NCBI GenBank assembly: GCA_963802205.1
Contig: CAWDHW010000023.1
Coordinates: forward strand, 1-64,000
Origin: DYRB01 sp963802205
GTDB taxonomy: Bacteria > Pseudomonadota > Gammaproteobacteria > Chromatiales > Chromatiaceae
Length of the DNA stretch: 64,000 nucleotides
Direction of reading: 5' to 3'
The translations under genes and the position numbers were made by a program. This document shows, piece after piece, positions 45,331 through 54,160 of this stretch. Position 1 is the stretch's first letter, and every line of letters starts with the position of its first letter. The notes beneath the pieces are model-generated. The model saw nothing but the letters and a program-made list of their open reading frames with translations. It made no database searches and was not told the DNA's origin.

Positions 45331-47508
45331 CACCAGCACGAAGTCGATCTTGCGTTCGTCCAGGTTGACCATGGCCACCTGGACCCGCAGCCGGTCGCCC
45401 AGGCGATAGACGTTACCGCTGCGCTCGCCGGTCAGGCGATGACCGATGGGGTCGAAATGGTAGTAGTCGTTGTGCAGGGCGGTGATGTGGACCAGGCCAT
45501 CCACATAGACGTCGTCCAGTTCCACGAAGATGCCGAAGGAGGTGACGCTGGTGATGGTCCCGTCGAATTCCTCCCCAAGCTTGTCCTGCATGTACTCGCA
45601 CTTGAGCCAGGACTCGGCGTCGCGGGTCGCCTCGTCGGCGCGCCGCTCGCTGCCGGAACAGTGCTCGGCGGCGGCCTGCAACTCATTCTGGGAGTATTCC
45701 AGGTCCTGCGGCGTACCGTCCGCCAGGATGTGCTTTACGATGCGGTGGACGATCAGGTCCGGATAGCGCCGGATGGGTGACGTGAAATGCGTGTAGGCGG
45801 GGAAGGCCAGGCCGAAGTGGCCAATGTTCTCGGAGCTATAGACCGCCTGCTGCATGGAGCGCAAGAGTACCGTCTGGATCATGTGGCGATCCGGGCGCTC
45901 ACGGACCGAGGCCAGCAGCTTGGCGTAGTCGTCGGCGCTGGGGGCATCGCCGCCCCCTAGGGTCAGGGCCAACTCGGCGAGGAATTCCCGCAGGTCCGAG
46001 AGCTTCTCCGGGGTGGGTCCCTTGTGGATGCGGAAGATCCCCGGCATGCGCTTGCGCTCGAAGTGGCGCGCCGTGGCGACGTTGGCCGCCAGCATGCACT
46101 CCTCGATCAAGCGGTGGGCGTCGTTGCGGACCGTCGGGACTATGGCCTCCAGACGCCCGTCCGGGGCGAACTTGAAGCGGGTCTCGGTGGTATCGAAGTC
46201 GATGGCCCCGCGCGCCGCCCTGGCCTGGTGCAGGACCTTGTACAGGGCATAGAGGTTGTGCAGGTGGGGCAGTACCTCGGCATAGCGTTCGCACAGGACC
46301 GGGTCACCGTCAAGGGCGGCCGCCACGTCCTCATAGATGAGGCGCGCCTGGGAGCGCATCACCCCCTCGAAGAAGCGGGAACGGATCGGTGTCCCCTCGG
46401 CGTTGAACAGGACCTCGCAGGCCATGCAGAGCCGATCCACCTGGGGATTGATGGAGCACAGCCCATTGGAGAGGACCTCCGGGAGCATGGGGATGACCCG
46501 GTCCGGGAAGTACACCGAATTGCCACGCTCGCGGGCCTCGCGATCCAGGGCCGTGCCAGGCCGGACATAGGCGGAGACGTCGGCGATGCACACCAGGAGT
46601 TTCCACCCCTTGGGGGTGGGTTCGCAGTAGACGGCGTCGTCGAAGTCGCGGGCGTCGGCCCCGTCGATGGTCACCAGGGGGAACTTGCGCAGGTCCGTCC
46701 GCCCGGCCTTGGCCTCCTCAGGGACCTGCTCGGTGAGGGTCACGATTTCGGCCAGGACATCCTCCGGCCAATCCACCGACAGGTTGTGGGTGCGGATGGC
46801 AATGTCCGTCTCCATCCCGGCGGCCATGTGGTCCCCCAGGACTTGGACGATGCGACCGATGGGCTGGGTGCGCTTGGTGGGCTGGTCGGTGACCTCCGCC
46901 ACCACGATCTGCCCCGGTTGGGCCTCGCCGATGTGGTCCCGGGGGATGATGATCTCGTGGGTCAGGCGCTTGTTGTCCGGCACCACGAAGCCGACCCCGC
47001 CCTCCTGGTAGAGGCGCCCGACCACGCTGTGGGTCTTGCGCTCCAGGATCTCCACCACGCCGCCCTCCAGGCGCCCGCGGCGGTCCCGACCCGTGACCCG
47101 CACCACCACGCGGTCGCCGTGGAAGAGGCCGCGCATCTCCTTTGGGTACAGATACAGGTCGTCACCCCCGGCATCCGGCTTGACGAAGCCGAAGCCGTCC
47201 GGGTGGCCTATCACCCGCCCGGCGACGAGGTCGCGGCTGTTGACCAGGCAGAAGGCGTTGACCCGGTTACGAACGAGCTGGCCGTCGCGGACCATGGCCC
47301 CGAGGCGCCGCTCCAGGGCGGTGACGTCCTCCTCAGAGGTCAGGGAGAGGGCCTGCGCCACCTCCTCGAAGGACTGCGGGGCGCCGTGGTCGGTGAGCGT
47401 CTGGAGGATGAACTCCCGACTCGGGATCGGGTTGGCATACTTCTTGGCTTCGCGCTGCTGGTGAGGGTCCAAGTCCCTGGCCGAGGGTGCTCTTTTTCTT
47501 CTTGCCAC
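44866..47508 (-). CDS. rnr: Ribonuclease R
   Basis: Encodes 880 residues as written. The domains in order are: helix-turn-helix (SREFILQTLTDHGAPQSFEEVAQAL), two cold-shock domains (VAGRVIGHPDGFGFVKPD, then VVGRLYQEGGVGFVVPDN), the RNB domain with FPLVTIDGADARDFDDAVYC carrying the catalytic aspartates, and RKRMPGIFRIH-like and HFTSPIRRYPDLIVHRI blocks, then S1 (EFDGTITSVTSFGIFVELDDVYVDGLVH). It degrades structured RNA from the 3' end. After FVLVASAL the encoded frame turns into Arg/Pro/Ser sequence, while another frame gives a normal tail ending at 44594. The tRNA-Leu gene lies divergently upstream. Confidence 0.93.
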   Translation of the reverse strand: MARRKRAPSARDLDPHQQREAKKYANPIPSREFILQTLTDHGAPQSFEEVAQALSLTSEEDVTALERRLGAMVRDGQLVRNRVNAFCLVNSRDLVAGRVIGHPDGFGFVKPDAGGDDLYLYPKEMRGLFHGDRVVVRVTGRDRRGRLEGGVVEILERKTHSVVGRLYQEGGVGFVVPDNKRLTHEIIIPRDHIGEAQPGQIVVAEVTDQPTKRTQPIGRIVQVLGDHMAAGMETDIAIRTHNLSVDWPEDVLAEIVTLTEQVPEEAKAGRTDLRKFPLVTIDGADARDFDDAVYCEPTPKGWKLLVCIADVSAYVRPGTALDREARERGNSVYFPDRVIPMLPEVLSNGLCSINPQVDRLCMACEVLFNAEGTPIRSRFFEGVMRSQARLIYEDVAAALDGDPVLCERYAEVLPHLHNLYALYKVLHQARAARGAIDFDTTETRFKFAPDGRLEAIVPTVRNDAHRLIEECMLAANVATARHFERKRMPGIFRIHKGPTPEKLSDLREFLAELALTLGGGDAPSADDYAKLLASVRERPDRHMIQTVLLRSMQQAVYSSENIGHFGLAFPAYTHFTSPIRRYPDLIVHRIVKHILADGTPQDLEYSQNELQAAAEHCSGSERRADEATRDAESWLKCEYMQDKLGEEFDGTITSVTSFGIFVELDDVYVDGLVHITALHNDYYHFDPIGHRLTGERSGNVYRLGDRLRVQVAMVNLDERKIDFVLVASALMPKSGTKVRGPPGPRARPGPRNRVRPSHRPSPLRRRPKAGRRPSPRPSPPRRMKRHSPDPSRSPRRLAGEGLSAGPGRGPSPRPGMMPPQRRFRLRRQPQRSLWSPSRSRSRSRRHAPRARPRPRSSRMPRGRTPVRPGLAAGASPRWPP

Positions 47509-47549
47509 GATCGCCGCCTGTAGGGTCCTAAAAGGTTGTTAGTGTAGCG

Positions 47550-47578
47550 TTGACAAGGTGCCGGTGTCTCACTAACAT
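47550..47578 (+). promoter_or_regulatory. Sigma70 promoter of tRNA-Leu
   Basis: A perfect -35 box TTGACA (47550-47555), a 17-base spacer and -10 box TAACAT (47573-47578), followed by a GC-rich discriminator, lie about 50 bases before the tRNA. GC discriminators are usual in promoters under stringent control. Confidence 0.8.
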
Positions 47579-47629
47579 GCGCGCTTCCTTGGGGTTTGCG
47601 GTCCCTTCCGCTCCCCTTTAGGTCCACCT

Positions 47630-47716
47630 GCCGGGGTGGCGGAATTGGTAGACGCGCTAGTTTCAGGTATTAGTGGGCGAAAGCCCGTGGAGGTTCAAGT
47701 CCTCTCCTCGGCACCA
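47630..47716 (+). tRNA. tRNA-Leu (anticodon CAG)
   Basis: The 87-base gene includes an encoded CCA. The acceptor stem GCCGGGG pairs with CCTCGGC, the D-arm contains GGTAGACGCG, and the anticodon stem CTAGT/ATTAG holds the loop TTCAGGT with CAG. The long variable arm (TGGGCGAAAGCCCG) marks a class II tRNA, and GGTTCAAGTCC is the T-arm. Confidence 0.97.
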
Positions 47717-47733
47717 AATCAAGGCCCAAAAAA

Positions 47734-47760
47734 GGCGCTGTTTCCACAGCGCCTTTTTTG
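47734..47760 (+). terminator. Terminator after tRNA-Leu
   Basis: GGCGCTG (47734-47740) pairs with CAGCGCC (47747-47753), bounded by A6 and T6 runs, so it works in both directions. Confidence 0.93.
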
Positions 47761-47761
47761 T

Positions 47762-47856
47762 TGGCTCTGTCTGCGTCACGTGTAGGTCGGACTTCAGTCC
47801 GACGCGGCCTTGCCAGCAACCCCAGGCCCTGTGTCGGGCTTAAGCCCGACCTACAG
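47762..47856. repeat. Half MITE-like element with two REP palindromes
   Basis: TGGCTCTGTCTGCGT at 47762 is the same end sequence as the elements at 28709 and 28906-29056. Next come GTAGGTCGGACTTCAGTCCGAC (47782) and GTCGGGCTTAAGCCCGACCTAC (47832), inverted to each other. The right-hand terminal repeat is absent. The TAG of the last palindrome is the stop codon of the neighbouring hydroxylase gene. Confidence 0.75.
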
Positions 47857-48525
47857 GTCCGCCCACATCCGCAGCAGGTTGGCGTAGGAGCGATCCACAT
47901 ACCCGGTGGTCTCGCTCCCCGGCGCCTCCTTGAGCAGCCCCTCCCGGGCGAGATTCAGCTCGTAGAGCAGTTCCCGCCTGGCCGCATCGCGCACATAGCT
48001 CTGTACCCAGGTCAGGGCCACCAGACGCTGCCCGGCCGTCACCTCCGCCACCTTGTGCAGGCTCGACGACGGATAGATCACCGCATCCCCCGCCGGGAGC
48101 TTGACCTGGCGGTCGCCGAAGGGAGTGCGGATGGTCAACTCGCCGCCCTCGTAGGCCTCCGGCGGATTGAGGAAGACGGTCATGGACACATCGGTGCGAA
48201 AGCGAGGACCCGTGGTGCCCATGATCGGATCGTCCACATGGTCGCCGTAGGTCATCCCGGGCTCGTAGCGGGCGACGATGGGGTCCGCCACTCGGTGTGG
48301 CAGGGCACCGAAACGGAAGCGCTCGTTGTGGGCCAGGCTCGACATGAGGATGCGGATGATGAGCTTGACGCGCTCCGGGTCCTGCCGCATCTCAAGGTTG
48401 TGTTTGACCCGGGCGGCAGCGAAGCCGGCGGTCAGGCGCCCATCGACGAACTGCGCCCCGGCGAGGACCTCGTGGATCTTCTCCAACTGGGCGGCATTGA
48501 GCAGCTTGGGGATTGTGAGCAGCAT
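47851..48525 (-). CDS. PKHD-type Fe(II)/2-oxoglutarate hydroxylase (PiuC/YbiX-like)
   Basis: Encodes 224 residues. The double-stranded beta-helix iron site is visible as YGDHVDDPIMG (His and Asp), with SSSLHKVAEVTAGQRLVALTW supplying the distal His and the 2-oxoglutarate-binding Arg. LLTIPKLLNAAQLEKIHEVLAGA at the start and the DLNLARE-like ELNLAREGLLKEAP at the end match PiuC/YbiX proteins, found with iron-siderophore uptake. No TonB receptor is adjacent here. The last codon abuts a REP palindrome. Confidence 0.93.
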   Translation of the reverse strand: MLLTIPKLLNAAQLEKIHEVLAGAQFVDGRLTAGFAAARVKHNLEMRQDPERVKLIIRILMSSLAHNERFRFGALPHRVADPIVARYEPGMTYGDHVDDPIMGTTGPRFRTDVSMTVFLNPPEAYEGGELTIRTPFGDRQVKLPAGDAVIYPSSSLHKVAEVTAGQRLVALTWVQSYVRDAARRELLYELNLAREGLLKEAPGSETTGYVDRSYANLLRMWADL

Positions 48526-48623
48526 GGCAGCGGGTCCGGATGGGTGAGCCCCCAGCGGACAACCCTGGAGGCGGGCCTTTGGTAGAATCGGCGCATTCTA
48601 CGCCCAACCGAGGAGATTTCAGG

Positions 48624-49223
48624 GTGATACTCAAGGCTCTCGTCGACGATCAGACCTACTCCCTCGACGTGCCGGACTCCCTCATTGCCCAGGGTACGGA
48701 GTTCTTCGACAAGCTCGACCGGGACATGGACCAGGGCTGGCAGATGAGTCGGGAATGGGTGGACCACCCCAACCAGATCCAGCGCGGCCAGATCGTGGCC
48801 GACAAACTCCTCACGGCCCTGGAGAGCGAGAACCAACGCCTCGGCCTGCTCATGGCCGGCTATCTGCTCAAGCGCCTGCCCAATCTCGACGAGGTGGACA
48901 TCGACATCCAGGGCGAGGTCCAGAACACCCTCTTCCATTTCCGCGACGAGGCCCCCGACACCGCGGCCGCCGCCAGTGCCCCGCCGCAACCCCGCCGGAC
49001 TGAGGCCCCCGAGGGCATGAGCAAGCTAGAGGCCATGGAGCAGGCCGGCAACGACGTAACCAAGGTCTTCCGGGTCGGCAAGGCCTACAGGTTCTCGGTC
49101 TTCGACCACCACACCGGCGAGTGGCAGGACTCCCCCACCATTGCCGACGCCCACGAGGCGGAGCGCCTGCGGCAGGCGGCCTTCAAGCACCGCTTCGACG
49201 CCCTTCGACGCGGTGGCAACTGA
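48624..49223 (+). CDS. Conserved hypothetical protein
   Basis: Encodes 199 residues from GTG 48624, selected because GAGGAG is placed eight bases before it; the frame is open further upstream but without a start signal. The first part (ILKALVDDQTYSLDVPDSLIAQGTEFFDKLDRDMDQGWQMSREWVDHPNQIQRGQIVADKLLTALESENQRLGLLMAGYLLKRLPNLDEVDID) is well structured and helical. A short Pro/Ala linker and a C-terminal segment (GNDVTKVFRVGKAYRFSVFDHHTGEWQDSP) follow. I do not recognise a function. It is probably cytoplasmic. Confidence 0.7.
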   Translation: MILKALVDDQTYSLDVPDSLIAQGTEFFDKLDRDMDQGWQMSREWVDHPNQIQRGQIVADKLLTALESENQRLGLLMAGYLLKRLPNLDEVDIDIQGEVQNTLFHFRDEAPDTAAAASAPPQPRRTEAPEGMSKLEAMEQAGNDVTKVFRVGKAYRFSVFDHHTGEWQDSPTIADAHEAERLRQAAFKHRFDALRRGGN

Positions 49224-49264
49224 GATGCCGGGCTAACCCGCCTGCCACCGACCGAGATAGACCC

Positions 49265-50383
49265 CTAGCCTGCCAACGAGTCCAGGGCCGGCCAATCGGT
49301 GTAACCCCTGGCGCCACCCCCATAGAAGGTCTCCGGGTCCGGTGGGGTAAATGGACCGCCGCGGCGCAGGCGCTCGGGCAGGTCCGGGTTGGAGATGAAG
49401 GGCCGCCCGAAGGCGATCAGGTCCGCCTCGCCCGCGCTGAGTGCCGCCCGTGCCCGCGGACCGTCGAAGGCGCCGTTGAGCATGGTCAGACCCCTGTAAT
49501 GCGGGCGGATGGCGGCCAGGATGGCCTCCATCTTGGGCGCGACCTGGCGCATCACATCCGTATCGGCCACGTGCAGATAACCGATGCCGACCCGCGCCAG
49601 GTGGCCGGCAACATGCCCCTGGGTCTCCACCGGGTCCGCGTCGGCAATGTCGTTGCCGGTAAACAGGGGTGACAGACGCACCCCGACCCGCCCCCTGGGG
49701 ACCACGCCGGTTACGGCCTCCACCACCTCGAAGAGAAAGCGGCAGCGTCCATCAAGGCTGCCGCCGTAGGCGTCGGTGCGTCGGTTGACATTGCTGGCAA
49801 GGAATTGATGGGGCAGATAGCCGTTGGCGGCATGGACTTCTACCCCATCGAAACCCGCGGCCAGGGCATTGCCTGCGGCCCGGGCATAGTCCTCCACCGT
49901 GGAGCGGATCTCCGCCAGGGTCAGGGGGCGCGGCGGCGAAGCCGGCAACCGCGCCGGATTGCCCTGGGCATCCAGCCCGAAGGCCAGGCAGGTCTCGCCG
50001 GTCACCGCCGAGGGGGCCACCGGGGACTCGCCGCCGTGCAGCGAGACATGGGACACACGCCCGCAGTGCCAGAGCTGGAGGACCATGTGGCCACCCTTGG
50101 CATGCACGGCGTCGGTGACCAGCCGCCAACCGGCGATGTGTTCCGGGGTGAAGATCCCGGGGGTGAAGGCATACCCCTTGGCGATGGGTGAGATGTTGGT
50201 CGCCTCCGCAATGATGAGCCCGGCGGTGGCACGCTGGGCATAGTATTCCGCCATCATCGGGGTTGGGACATCCCCGGGCTGCCCGGCCCGGGAACGGGTC
50301 AGGGGGGCCATCACAACCCGATTGAGCAGGGTCAGGCCGGACCATTCGAGGGGCTGGAACATCGGGTCTTGGATGTAGGACAT
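49265..50383 (-). CDS. nemA: Alkene reductase, Old Yellow Enzyme family
   Basis: Encodes 372 residues. The FMN-barrel features are FQPLEWSGLTLLNRVVMAPLTRSRAG, VLQLWHCGRVSH, GFDGVEVHAANGYLPHQFLASNVNRRTDAYGGSLDGRCRF and DLIAFGRPFISNPDLPERL. The NADPH-dependent enzyme reduces activated C=C bonds, such as N-ethylmaleimide and unsaturated aldehydes, in the cytoplasm. The Kef system in the same window also answers electrophile stress, though the two loci are far apart. Confidence 0.94.
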   Translation of the reverse strand: MSYIQDPMFQPLEWSGLTLLNRVVMAPLTRSRAGQPGDVPTPMMAEYYAQRATAGLIIAEATNISPIAKGYAFTPGIFTPEHIAGWRLVTDAVHAKGGHMVLQLWHCGRVSHVSLHGGESPVAPSAVTGETCLAFGLDAQGNPARLPASPPRPLTLAEIRSTVEDYARAAGNALAAGFDGVEVHAANGYLPHQFLASNVNRRTDAYGGSLDGRCRFLFEVVEAVTGVVPRGRVGVRLSPLFTGNDIADADPVETQGHVAGHLARVGIGYLHVADTDVMRQVAPKMEAILAAIRPHYRGLTMLNGAFDGPRARAALSAGEADLIAFGRPFISNPDLPERLRRGGPFTPPDPETFYGGGARGYTDWPALDSLAG

Positions 50384-50548
50384 GGACGGCTCCGGTGGGA
50401 CAGGGTCGGCGGGCGATGATGCCAGGGTCCAGGGCCTGCGCCTATACTGCCGGGGGCACGGAGCGGCCGCATCGCGGGGAGGTTGTCGGTTCAGGGTAAT
50501 ATCTGCGCCCGAAACCGCCCGCTAACGCACTGACCCCGCGAGTTCCCC

Positions 50549-51625
50549 ATGCCAGACCCCGGCCATCCGCCAGCACGCCCCTTATCCCCGCACCCCTTTA
50601 CCGCCCTCGCCGCTGCGCTCATGGCCGCAATGCTCGGTGCCTGCACCCAGCCCCAGGACGCCGGCTATGAGCGTGACATCCTGGTCTTCGGGACCCTGGC
50701 CCACCTGACCCTCTACGGCGTCCCAGCGCCGCGGGCGGCGGCCCTGGCGGACGCCGTGGATGCCAGACTCCAGCAAATGCACCGCTCCTGGCACGCCTGG
50801 CAGCCGAGCGAGGTGACCCGACTCAATGCCGCCATCGCCAGGGGCGAGCCCTTCCTGGTCAGCGCCGAGGTCGCCGACCTCATCGCCGACTCCCAGACGG
50901 CCTATCGGGCCAGCGACGGCATGTTCAACCCCGCCGACGGGCACCTGTTCGCGCTCTGGGGCTTCCAGCAGGACGAGCCTCCCAAGGGCCCGCCGCCCTC
51001 GCGCGCGGCGGTCGCCGCCGTAGTGGCGGAGCACGCCGGGATGGACGACCTGACCCTGGACGGCGACACCGTCACCTCGCGCAACCCGCAGGTGGCCCTG
51101 GACTTCGGCGGCATCGCCAAGGGCTATGCCGGGCAGGCCGTCATCGCCTGGCTGCGCAGCCAAGGGGTCGAGAACGCCATCTTCAACGCCGGTGGCGGAC
51201 TCCAGGTGATGGGTAGTCACGGCGAGCGACCCTGGCGTATCGGTATCCGTGGCCCCGACGGCAGCGGGGTCCTGGGGGCCGTGGACTTGGGTCCCCAGGA
51301 GGAGGCCATGCACACCTCCGGCAACTACGAGCGTTACCGGGAGTACGATGGCAAACGCTACCAGCACATCATCGACCCGCGCAGCGGGCTGCCGGCGGAA
51401 CACATCGTTTCCGCCAGCGTCATCCACCCCGATGGGGCCACCGCGGATGCCGCCGCCACTGCCCTGGTCATCGCCGGCCCCGAGGGCTGGGAGTCGGTCG
51501 CCCGACGCATGGGGGTGACCCAGGCCATCCTGGTGGACGATCAGGGGACCGTCTACCTGACCCGTCAGATGCAGGAGCGGGTCCAGTTCCAGACGCCGCC
51601 GGCTCGGGTCCTGGTCAGCGACTGA
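50549..51625 (+). CDS. apbE: FAD:protein FMN transferase ApbE, lipoprotein
   Basis: Encodes 358 residues. A lipoprotein signal ends LMAAMLGAC. The ApbE domain shows FGTLAHLTLYG, LNAAIARGEPFLVSAEVADLIADSQTAYRASDGMFNPADGHL, VALDFGGIAKGYAGQAVIAWLRSQGVENAIFNAGG, and MHTSGNYERY followed by YQHIIDPRSGLPA, with the Mg2+-binding aspartate region. It attaches FMN covalently to target proteins such as Nqr/Rnf subunits in the periplasm. No target gene is adjacent. Confidence 0.95.
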   Translation: MPDPGHPPARPLSPHPFTALAAALMAAMLGACTQPQDAGYERDILVFGTLAHLTLYGVPAPRAAALADAVDARLQQMHRSWHAWQPSEVTRLNAAIARGEPFLVSAEVADLIADSQTAYRASDGMFNPADGHLFALWGFQQDEPPKGPPPSRAAVAAVVAEHAGMDDLTLDGDTVTSRNPQVALDFGGIAKGYAGQAVIAWLRSQGVENAIFNAGGGLQVMGSHGERPWRIGIRGPDGSGVLGAVDLGPQEEAMHTSGNYERYREYDGKRYQHIIDPRSGLPAEHIVSASVIHPDGATADAAATALVIAGPEGWESVARRMGVTQAILVDDQGTVYLTRQMQERVQFQTPPARVLVSD

Positions 51626-51699
51626 CCTCACTGCTCCGGCTTGACCGCCGCCGCCCGGGGCGGAAGACTTGGCCACCCTCGCCGCCCCGGAGCCCGGCC

Positions 51700-52917
51700 A
51701 TGAGTAACCCCAACACCCCCGAGCACACCCCTACCGCAGCAACGCAGCGCCCGGTTACCAGCCCGCCCCTGCACCCCGGCCCCAGAGGGTCGCGGCGGGC
51801 CGCCCGCCGGCATCAGCGCCCACTGGAGGCGCCACCGGGGATGCCCAAGGTAAGCCATGCCCCCGCCGGTGCCGCCGCGGGGATCGAATATCACGAACTG
51901 ATCCAAACGCCCGGCCAGACCCCCGCACGGGTCTTCTGCACGGATTATTGTTTGGACCAGTTTCAGGTCCAGGAGGTAACAGACATCGCCGCCTTCCTCG
52001 CCGTGCACCGCCCGACCTGGTCACATGTGCGCTGGATCCATGTCGAGGGCTTGCAGGACCGCGGCGCCATCCGCGCCCTGGCGGAGAAGTACCAGTTGCA
52101 CCCCTTGGCCATCGAGGATGCCCTGGACGGTCACCACCGCCCCAAGGCCGAGGACTACCCCGGTACCGGCGACCTCCCCGGGCGCCTGTTCGTAGTGGCG
52201 CGCCGGGCGCGGTTGCTGGACGGCCATCTGGTGGGTGAACAGGTCAGCTTCTTCCTCGGCCGCAACACCCTGCTGAGCTTCCAGCAGACCCCGTGCAGCG
52301 CGGTGGACGCCGTACGCCGGCGCTGCGAAAACCCACGCTCGCGCCTGCGGGAGAATGACGTGAGCTTCCTCCTGTACTCCCTGCTCGACGCCATCGTCGA
52401 TCGCTTCTTTCCGATTCTCGACGAGACATCGGCGCAACTGGAGGAGGCCGAGGAGGAGTTGTTGAGCGGACCCCACCTCCAGAACCTCCAGACCGTCCAT
52501 CTGATCAAGCGCGACCTGGTGATGATCCGGCGCATCGCCTGGCCCATGCGCGAGCTCGTCGCCCAGCTCCAGCGGGAGCGCCACGAGTGCCTGTCGGAAG
52601 TCACCCAGACCTACTTCCGCGACGTCTACGACCACTGCGTCCAGATCATCGATCTCATCGAAACCTATCGCGAGATTGCCTCGGCGGTGGCCGAAACCCA
52701 TGTCTCCATGATCTCCAGCCGAACCAACGAGATCATGAAAGTGCTGACCATCATCGGGACCATCTTCATTCCCCTGACCTTCCTTGCCGGGGTCTACGGG
52801 ATGAACATGTACATCCCCGAGAACCAATGGGACTGGAGCTATCCCATCTTCTGGGCGGTGTGCATCGCCATCGCCGGCTTCATGCTGTGGCGCTTCCGAC
52901 GCGGGGGCTGGATCTAG
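51700..52917 (+). CDS. CorA/ZntB-family divalent cation transporter
   Basis: Encodes 405 residues from the ATG at 51700, with GGAG upstream; an in-frame ATG at 51841 would remove a 47-residue Pro/Arg-rich N-terminal extension. The cytoplasmic funnel (IRALAEKYQLHPLAIEDALDGHHRPKAEDY, then the long ISEQLEEAEEELL-like helix) is followed by TIIGTIFIPLTFLAGVYGMNMYIPENQWDWSYPIFWAVCIAIAGFMLWRFRRGGWI. This comprises two transmembrane helices with the GMN selectivity motif between them and a basic end. It transports Mg2+, or Zn2+/Co2+ in some members. Confidence 0.93.
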   Translation: MSNPNTPEHTPTAATQRPVTSPPLHPGPRGSRRAARRHQRPLEAPPGMPKVSHAPAGAAAGIEYHELIQTPGQTPARVFCTDYCLDQFQVQEVTDIAAFLAVHRPTWSHVRWIHVEGLQDRGAIRALAEKYQLHPLAIEDALDGHHRPKAEDYPGTGDLPGRLFVVARRARLLDGHLVGEQVSFFLGRNTLLSFQQTPCSAVDAVRRRCENPRSRLRENDVSFLLYSLLDAIVDRFFPILDETSAQLEEAEEELLSGPHLQNLQTVHLIKRDLVMIRRIAWPMRELVAQLQRERHECLSEVTQTYFRDVYDHCVQIIDLIETYREIASAVAETHVSMISSRTNEIMKVLTIIGTIFIPLTFLAGVYGMNMYIPENQWDWSYPIFWAVCIAIAGFMLWRFRRGGWI

Positions 52918-53075
52918 CCGCCGGCGGGGTATGGGACCGCTGCCTTGCCCCCCGGCCCGCGAGGTGCGCCGCCGGAGCGAGGCCATGGCGGAGGTGCCCA
53001 TGCGGGTGCGCCACGCCGCTGTGCGTGGCTGGCGCTGTACCTGGGCATCGAGCCAGGCCAGCGCCGGTGGCTGAA

Positions 53076-53711
53076 TCAGCGGGGCGCGGAGACCGGTGCA
53101 GACACCGGAGCCGGCTCGGCGGGGACGACCGGCACAGTGGCGGCATCGCCGCCCCCGATCAGCGCATTGAGCTTGTCGATCTGGACCTGGATGGCCGCGG
53201 GCATGACGTCCTTGAGGGCGTTGAGCTTGCTAACCGCCATTCGCGCCAATTCGGGCTTGTTCTGGGCAATGTAGTCTTCGGCCTGGGCGATCAGCTCCTT
53301 GGCCTTTTCCACCGCGGTGTTGGCCATGTCCCCGGCGGTCTTGGCCGCAGCGGCCCCCTTCTCCCGAGCCAGGTCCGCCGTCTCCCGGGCCTTCTCGGCC
53401 ATGGTCTCACGGGCGGCTTCGAGCTTTGGCCTGGCATCCTCGGCGAGTTCCTTGCCGCGCGCGACAGCAGACTCGGCCGCGGCCCGACCCTTCTCTACCG
53501 CCGTCTCGGCATAGCCTGCGGCCTTATCCGCGGCGAACTTCGCCTGCTCCCTGGCCTGCTCCAACATCGTCTTTTCCGGCGTCGGGGAGGGCTGAACCGC
53601 CGGGGCTTGGGATTGATCTGTGGCCTGGGTCTTGGCGGGCTCATCGCTGGGCCCGCAAGCGGTCAGGATGACGGTGGCAACCAGGACGCCGGCAATGGGA
53701 CGGATGTACAT
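53076..53711 (-). CDS. LEA-like amphipathic-helix lipoprotein
   Basis: Encodes 211 residues. The lipoprotein signal is IAGVLVATVILTAC. After a Pro/Gln linker, residues 50-140 consist of Ala/Glu/Lys repeats with an 11-residue rhythm (AREQAKFAADKAAGYAETA, EKGRAAAESAVARGKELAE, REKGAAAAKTAGDMANTA). This is the style of late-embryogenesis-abundant and apolipoprotein-like helices. A DUF-like helical segment (YIAQNKPELARMAVSKLNALKDVMP) and a Pro/Val tail follow. It probably coats or stabilises envelope components; the function is unproved. Confidence 0.75.
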   Translation of the reverse strand: MYIRPIAGVLVATVILTACGPSDEPAKTQATDQSQAPAVQPSPTPEKTMLEQAREQAKFAADKAAGYAETAVEKGRAAAESAVARGKELAEDARPKLEAARETMAEKARETADLAREKGAAAAKTAGDMANTAVEKAKELIAQAEDYIAQNKPELARMAVSKLNALKDVMPAAIQVQIDKLNALIGGGDAATVPVVPAEPAPVSAPVSAPR

Positions 53712-53825
53712 GGGGGGGCTCCAGATGAGATGTTCAGCCGCAAAACGGGCATGAAATTATGCGCCGTTCCGGCAATTTCTGGAATGGGCATCCGCGCGGG
53801 GCCCGCCGCGGGTTAAGATCCAGGT

Positions 53826-54140
53826 ATGGATAGCCTGCTCGCCATCTTCGCCCTACTCCTTCTTGGCTGGTTCTGGCTGGACAGCCTGCGCGCCCGGGAA
53901 CTGGCCATCGGCATTTGCCGGGCGGCCTGCGACGAACGCGACTTCCAGTTCCTCGACCAGGCGGTGGCCCTGCACCGCCTCGGCGTCGCCCGCACCCCCA
54001 AGGGGCTGCGGCTGCGGCGCGTGTTCCGCTTCGACTTCAGCGAGGAGGGGGTCGGGCGTCGCAGCGGCTATGTAGTGTTACGCGGCATCGACCTGGAGGC
54101 CTTCAGCCTGGGCCTGCCGGACCAGCCCAAGGACGCCTGA
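53826..54140 (+). CDS. DUF3301 domain membrane protein
   Basis: Encodes 104 residues. One N-terminal helix (LLAIFALLLLGWFWLDSLRARELA) is followed by CRAACDERDFQFLDQAVALHRLGVAR and LRLRRVFRFDFSEEGVGRRSGYVVLRG, the pattern of DUF3301 proteins. These are small inner-membrane proteins of unknown function in gammaproteobacteria. It is convergent with sspB. Confidence 0.85.
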   Translation: MDSLLAIFALLLLGWFWLDSLRARELAIGICRAACDERDFQFLDQAVALHRLGVARTPKGLRLRRVFRFDFSEEGVGRRSGYVVLRGIDLEAFSLGLPDQPKDA

Positions 54141-54160
54141 CGAACGTCCGATAGGATTGG

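Noticed and set aside
46024..47523. A 499-codon plus-strand open frame opposite rnr
   Set aside because: Antisense shadow of the RNase R gene, with no family motif and no start signal.
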